NCBI GenBank assembly: GCA_003551865.1
Contig: PUNU01000011.1
Location: 1 to 9,348 of the forward strand
DNA length: 9,348 nucleotides
From: Syntrophomonadaceae bacterium
GTDB lineage: Bacteria; Bacillota_D; Dethiobacteria; DTU022
Reading direction: 5' to 3'
Below the pieces are notes generated by a model. The model searched no databases and had not been told where the DNA came from. It saw only the letters and a list, made by a program, of their open reading frames with translations. This document shows positions 5,634 to 9,348 of the stretch, piece by piece. Every line of letters starts with the position of its first letter. Position 1 is the first letter of the stretch. A program made the translations under genes and the position numbers.

Positions 5634-7895
5634 ATGACACAGCTAAACTTCATGCTGCAGCGCTGGCAAGATGACCCGGAGTTTATGAGCGGGGTAACCC
5701 GCTGGGAAGTGGTGCCGGCATCAAACGGCTTGTGTCGCGATTTTCCCGGGCATCTTGAACCACAGCTTCGTGAGGCCCTTTTAAACCGCGGCATCAACCG
5801 GCTCTACAGCCACCAGGCGGCGGCAATTGAAGCTGTCGAACAGGGCAATCATGTGGTCGTGGTTACCCCGACAGCATCGGGGAAAACTCTCTGCTACAAC
5901 CTGCCCGTAGTGAGCAGGATGATTAAAAATCCTACCAGCCGCGCCCTCTACCTTTTCCCGACCAAGGCCCTCTCCCAGGACCAGGTGGCAGAACTGCGTG
6001 AACTGACCGGCGGCTTGGATACAACCCTCAACTGCTACACCTACGACGGCGATACTGAACCGGGCCTGCGCCAGGGCATCCGCCGCAGTGGACATATAGT
6101 GGTTACCAACCCGGACATGCTTCATTCGGCCATTCTGCCCCATCACACCAAGTGGGTCCAACTGTTTCAAAACCTTGAATTCATTGTGATCGACGAAATG
6201 CATCAGTACCGGGGGGTTTTCGGCAGCCATGTAGCTAATGTGATCCGCCGGCTTAAAAGAATATGCGCCTTCTACGGCTCAAACCCGCAGTTTATACTCT
6301 GCTCAGCCACGATCGCCAACCCCGGCGAACTGGCCGAACTGCTAATCGGAGAGCTCCCGGAAGTGATTACCGAAAACGGGGCTCCACAGGCGGAAAAGCA
6401 CTTTATCCTTTACAACCCTCCCCTGGTAAACCCGGAACTCGGCCTGCGGCGCAGTTCTCTTATTGAAGCCCGGAGAATTGCCGCCGAATTGATAAACAAC
6501 AGGGTGCAAACAATAGTTTTTACCCGCAGCCGGCTCGGGGTGGAGGTGCTTTTAACTTATCTGCGCCAGGGTTTAAAAATCAGGCCCGGTGAGGACAGCG
6601 GCATCAGGGGTTACCGGGGCGGTTACCTGCCCCGTGAGCGCCGTGCCATCGAAGAAGGTCTGCGCCGGGGCGAAATCAAAGGTGTCGTCAGCACCAATGC
6701 CCTTGAACTGGGAATTGACATCGGCGCTTTGGATGCCTGCATCATGACCGGGTACCCGGGCAGTATAGCCAGCACCTGGCAGCAGGCCGGCCGTTCAGGG
6801 CGGCGCCGGGGCACATCCCTGGCCATACTGATAGCCAACAGCGAACCGCTCAACCAGTATATTGTTACCAACCCCGACTATTTTCTTGGTAAAACCCCGG
6901 AAAGGGCCCTTGCCGATCCCGACAATCTGATTATTTTAACCAACCACGTCCGCTGTGCTGCTTTTGAACTGCCTTTTAACCGGGACGAAAGGTTTGGCTA
7001 CTCTGAGATCAGCGAAATTCTGCAGTTTCTTGAAGAAGAAGACGTCCTCTATCAAAGTGACGGCCGTTACCACTGGATGGAAGACGCCTATCCGGCCGAA
7101 GAAATCAGCCTGCGCAGCGCAACCAGGGAAAACGTCGTTATCATCGACACCGGCCAACCTCAGCCCCGGGTTATCGGTGAAGTCGACCGGTTCAGCGCCC
7201 CGATGCTCGTGCATGAAGAAGCAATCTACATGCACGGCGGAAGGCAGTATCAGGTTGAAAAACTGGATTTCGAAGAGAAAAAAGCCTACGTCAAAGAAGT
7301 TGAAGTCAACTATTTTACCGATGCAAACCTGTCTGTAGACTTAAAAGTGCTCGACGTGGCGGAAAAGGAAAGCGGCATAGTGGAGAAAGCCTGGGGTGAC
7401 GTGCGCATTAACGCCCTGGTTTCAATGTTCAAAAAGATACGTTTCAATACCCATGAGAACCTGGGCGCCGGGCCGGTGGATCTGCCGGAAACGGAAATGC
7501 ACACCACCGCTTTCTGGCTTTCGTTTGTCCCGGAAGCACTGGGTGGAATGCCCCCCTCAGCCGTCCAGGCCGCCCTGATCGGCTTGGCCAACCTGGTGCC
7601 CCAGGTGGCTTCCCTTTTCTTGATGGGCGATCCGCGTGACCTGCGGGCCGTAAGCCAGGTCAGGGCACCCTTTACCGAACAGCCGACCCTTTATCTTTAC
7701 GACAACTTCCCCGGCGGTGTCGGATACAGCCAGGAGATTTACCGTATTTACGAGGACGTCTTCCGGGCCGCCAAACAGGTAATCATTGAATGCCCATGCG
7801 GCGACGGCTGTCCCTCCTGTATCGGACCGGGCCACCAGGGCACGGAAGCAGGCAAACAGCCGGCCCTGCAGCTGCTTGAGGTGATCTTGAAATGA
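5634..7895 (+). CDS. mrfA: MrfA (YprA) family superfamily 2 DNA helicase with C-terminal DUF1998/zinc module
   Basis: In B. subtilis MrfA is an ATP-dependent 3'-5' DNA helicase that acts with the exonuclease MrfB to repair mitomycin C adducts independently of UvrABC. The 753-aa product follows that protein closely along its length. Visible motifs are: SHQAAAIEAV Q-motif region (59-68), Walker A TPTASGKT (78-85), FPTKALSQDQ (108-117), TNPDMLHSAILPHHTKW (158-174), Walker B DEMH (187-190), SAT (224-226), RGYRGGYLPRERR (325-337), STNALELGIDIG (353-364) and motif VI QQAGRSGRRRG (383-393). The C-terminal part has the DUF1998 region and four cysteines, C720, C722, C726 and C729 (CPCGDGCPSC), expected to bind a metal. 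The ATG at 5634 has only a GGCGG about 10 nt upstream, a modest ribosome binding site, but no better start is near. It overlaps mrfB by 4 nt (ATGA). Identification is very secure. Confidence 0.96.
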   Translation: MTQLNFMLQRWQDDPEFMSGVTRWEVVPASNGLCRDFPGHLEPQLREALLNRGINRLYSHQAAAIEAVEQGNHVVVVTPTASGKTLCYNLPVVSRMIKNPTSRALYLFPTKALSQDQVAELRELTGGLDTTLNCYTYDGDTEPGLRQGIRRSGHIVVTNPDMLHSAILPHHTKWVQLFQNLEFIVIDEMHQYRGVFGSHVANVIRRLKRICAFYGSNPQFILCSATIANPGELAELLIGELPEVITENGAPQAEKHFILYNPPLVNPELGLRRSSLIEARRIAAELINNRVQTIVFTRSRLGVEVLLTYLRQGLKIRPGEDSGIRGYRGGYLPRERRAIEEGLRRGEIKGVVSTNALELGIDIGALDACIMTGYPGSIASTWQQAGRSGRRRGTSLAILIANSEPLNQYIVTNPDYFLGKTPERALADPDNLIILTNHVRCAAFELPFNRDERFGYSEISEILQFLEEEDVLYQSDGRYHWMEDAYPAEEISLRSATRENVVIIDTGQPQPRVIGEVDRFSAPMLVHEEAIYMHGGRQYQVEKLDFEEKKAYVKEVEVNYFTDANLSVDLKVLDVAEKESGIVEKAWGDVRINALVSMFKKIRFNTHENLGAGPVDLPETEMHTTAFWLSFVPEALGGMPPSAVQAALIGLANLVPQVASLFLMGDPRDLRAVSQVRAPFTEQPTLYLYDNFPGGVGYSQEIYRIYEDVFRAAKQVIIECPCGDGCPSCIGPGHQGTEAGKQPALQLLEVILK

Positions 7896-9139
7896 AACTG
7901 AACCTGCATTCCCGGCTTACCGAGCTGCGCCGTACGGGAGAAGTAAAAACCGGGCGGCGGCTGGCCGAGGCATTGGAAACCGATAGGATCAAAGACCTCT
8001 TCCCGGGAGAAAGCCGTGAAGAAATAACCCCCTTCGGACGCTGCTACCTGCGCGAACAAAAAATCCCCCTCGCCTACAGGCACGGCAAAGGAACACTTGA
8101 AGGCGTACTTGACTGCAGGGGCGGGGCGCTGGTTCTTCCCGCCCGCGACGGCAGCATGGAAAACTTTAATCCCTGCAGATCTCTCTTTCTCGATATTGAA
8201 ACCACCGGGCTGGCCGGTGGCACCGGGACCTGGGCCTTCCTGATCGGCCTGGGCTGGCTCGATGAAAACCATTTCAAACTGCGCCAGTATTTTATGCGGC
8301 GCCCTGCCGAAGAACGGGCCATATTAAATCATTTCACTGAAACGGCGGCTGCATTCCCCTCCCTGGTTACCTTTAACGGCAAGCTGTTCGACCTGCCCCT
8401 GATCCAGACGCGTCAACTGCTTTCCGGTTTTAAGCATACCGAACCGCTTCAACATCTTGACCTTTTGCAGTGTGCCCGCATTCTTTGGAGAAAACGCCTT
8501 CCTTCACGTTCGCTGCATGCCCTGGAAGAAGCTCTGCTCGGGCTGCAGCGCATTAATGATATACCCGGTGCTGAAATACCGGCTGTCTATTTTGATTACC
8601 TGCGCCGGGGAAAAACCGCCCGGATCAAGCAGGTTTTTTACCACAATACTCTTGATATCCTTTCGATGGTGGCCCTGCTCGATAGAGTTTACCGTCTATC
8701 CATAGGCGACAACCTGGAACACCCTGCAGAAGCGCTGGCCCTGGGCCGACTGTGCCTGAAAGCAGGGCGCACTGCCGAGGGAATAGCTTACCTGCAAAAA
8801 GCTTCCGAAAGCGGCTTAAAAGAAGCGGCAGAAGAAGCGGCCCTGGAGCTTTCCCTGCATTTTAAGCAGCAAAATGAGTGGGAAAAAGCGTCCGCACTCT
8901 GGCGGGAAATAATCAGGAACAACCCGTCCAATTCGCGACCCTATATAGAACTGGCCAAGTATTATGAGCACCGCCGCGGCGATTTTGAAGCCGCCTTAAA
9001 GCTGACAAGGCAGGCTCTGACCCTGTCTTCCAAGAGTGCCAACAGTGCAACCTCAGGGGAACTGAGCCGGGCCGCACTGGAACACCGGCTGGCCAGACTT
9101 ACCGGGCGCCTCCGCACCTCTGTCAAAACCGGACTTTGA
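7892..9139 (+). CDS. mrfB: MrfB (YprB) family DEDD-type exonuclease with C-terminal TPR-like helices
   Basis: MrfB is a metal-dependent RNase H-fold exonuclease, the nuclease partner of the MrfA helicase in mitomycin C lesion repair in B. subtilis. The 415-aa product is of usual family length. Exonuclease motif I is FLDIETTGLAGGTGTWAF (99-116; D101, E103), motif II is TFNGKLFDLPLI (160-171; D167), and motif III is YHNTLDILSMVAL (250-262; H251, D255), so all four acidic metal ligands are present. Residues about 275-375 form repeated helical pairs (EALALGRLCLKAGRTAEGIAYLQKA, then ALWREIIRNNPSNSRPYIELAKYYEHR), which look like TPR units and may mediate protein contacts. Start: the ATG at 7892 overlaps the mrfA stop as ATGA, with GAGGTGA 7 nt upstream inside mrfA, so the two are probably translationally coupled at a fixed ratio. 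The frame is intact to TGA at 9137-9139. Confidence 0.93.
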   Translation: MKLNLHSRLTELRRTGEVKTGRRLAEALETDRIKDLFPGESREEITPFGRCYLREQKIPLAYRHGKGTLEGVLDCRGGALVLPARDGSMENFNPCRSLFLDIETTGLAGGTGTWAFLIGLGWLDENHFKLRQYFMRRPAEERAILNHFTETAAAFPSLVTFNGKLFDLPLIQTRQLLSGFKHTEPLQHLDLLQCARILWRKRLPSRSLHALEEALLGLQRINDIPGAEIPAVYFDYLRRGKTARIKQVFYHNTLDILSMVALLDRVYRLSIGDNLEHPAEALALGRLCLKAGRTAEGIAYLQKASESGLKEAAEEAALELSLHFKQQNEWEKASALWREIIRNNPSNSRPYIELAKYYEHRRGDFEAALKLTRQALTLSSKSANSATSGELSRAALEHRLARLTGRLRTSVKTGL

Positions 9140-9164
9140 AACTGCTGAAATTAAAGCCTTAAAC

Positions 9165-9214
9165 AACCGGGGTTTTTATTTCCAGGGCACCGGTTAAAAA
9201 ATCGCCCCTCTTTT
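9165..9214 (+). terminator. possible terminator-like structure after mrfB
   Basis: Two mutually exclusive foldings are visible. One is AACCGG (9165-9170) with CCGGTT (9190-9195). The other pairs GGGGTTTTT (9169-9177) with AAAAA (9196-9200) and CCCC (9205-9208) around a 4-nt bulge, followed by TCTTTT. The second has the order expected for an intrinsic terminator of mrfAB, but the loop is long and the bulge weakens it. Confidence 0.3.
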
Positions 9215-9292
9215 GCTCGAAACAAAAAGAACCGTCCCCAATGTTTCATGCTTCCTGCTTGAAACAAAAAGAACCGTCCCCATTGTTTCATG
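9214..9292. repeat. two tandem copies of a 37-nt element with inverted-repeat ends
   Basis: Copy 1 (9214-9250) and copy 2 (9256-9292) match at 35 of 37 positions (differences at unit positions 5 and 29) and are separated by 5 nt, a 42-nt period. Within copy 2, TGAAACAA (9260-9267) and TTGTTTCA (9283-9290) are a perfect 8-bp inverted repeat around a 15-nt centre containing ACCGTCCCC; copy 1 keeps 6 bp of that stem. On the minus strand the core reads GGGGACGGTTCTTTTTG. I recognise this core from memory as a dispersed intergenic element of Firmicutes and some other anaerobes, often near IS200-like (Y1) transposases, but cannot verify that here. It lies after mrfB, outside any supported gene. Confidence 0.85.
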
Positions 9293-9294
9293 TT

Positions 9295-9348
9295 TTAGGC
9301 TGCTTTATCAAAATCTGAAAGCTCGCGCCGGTCGGAAGTGCTGCCAAA
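9295..9348 (-). CDS. possible C-terminal end of a leftward gene, truncated by the window edge
   Basis: From the right edge leftward, one frame reads 17 codons ending DRRELSDFDKAA and TAA at 9297-9295. A second minus frame is also open here, so coding is uncertain. Nothing in this stub identifies a product. If real, the repeat pair at 9214-9292 would sit in its 3' flank. Confidence 0.15.
   Translation of the reverse strand, partial: FGSTSDRRELSDFDKAA

Noticed and set aside
7748..8272. A 174-codon minus-strand open frame across the mrfA-mrfB junction.
   Set aside because: It is antisense to two conserved proteins, and its composition is what high-GC codon shadows produce.
1761..9218. The 13-nt word GAGCAAAAGAGGG occurs on the + strand at 1761-1773 and on the - strand at 9218-9206, each just past an operon end.
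   Set aside because: A 13-nt match on opposite strands is expected about once by chance in a window of this length, and the flanks do not continue the match.

Overview
The window looks like chromosomal DNA of an anaerobic Firmicute, probably a Clostridia-type or syntrophic lineage. The basis is a Bacillus/Clostridium-style MrfA-MrfB repair pair, three genes of fermentative lysine degradation, a cysteine-rich ferredoxin-like protein, strong AGGAGG-type ribosome binding sites and moderate-to-high GC. No genus can be fixed from the sequence alone.

Layout. Bases 1-1760 (+) hold the 3' ~93% of mnmG, a tRNA-modification gene whose start lies left of the window. It runs head-on into a leftward (-) gene string that reads, in transcription order: an iron-sulfur protein with a predicted winged-helix N-terminus (5296-4202), kdd (4127-3090), kal (3036-2605) and kce (2612-1794). 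A 337-bp gene-free divergent region (5297-5633) separates this from a rightward (+) pair, mrfA (5634-7895) and mrfB (7892-9139), joined by an ATGA overlap. The last 209 bp hold weak terminator-like structure, a two-copy 37-nt repeat with inverted-repeat ends, and perhaps the last codons of a leftward gene.

How the genes work together. Kdd, Kce and Kal catalyse consecutive steps of the 3,5-diaminohexanoate branch of lysine fermentation: oxidative deamination to 3-keto-5-aminohexanoate, acetyl-CoA-dependent cleavage to 3-aminobutyryl-CoA and acetoacetate, and ammonia elimination to crotonyl-CoA. The two aminomutases that feed this branch are not in the window. The iron-sulfur protein at the head of the string has no function I can name; its position suggests a redox or regulatory role tied to the pathway. 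MrfA (helicase) and MrfB (DEDD-type exonuclease) form a known DNA-repair pair described in Bacillus subtilis for mitomycin C damage.

The least explained items are the winged-helix/multi-cluster Fe-S protein and the dispersed-repeat-like element at the right edge. I see no CRISPR array, tRNA, rRNA, recognised riboswitch or intact mobile element.
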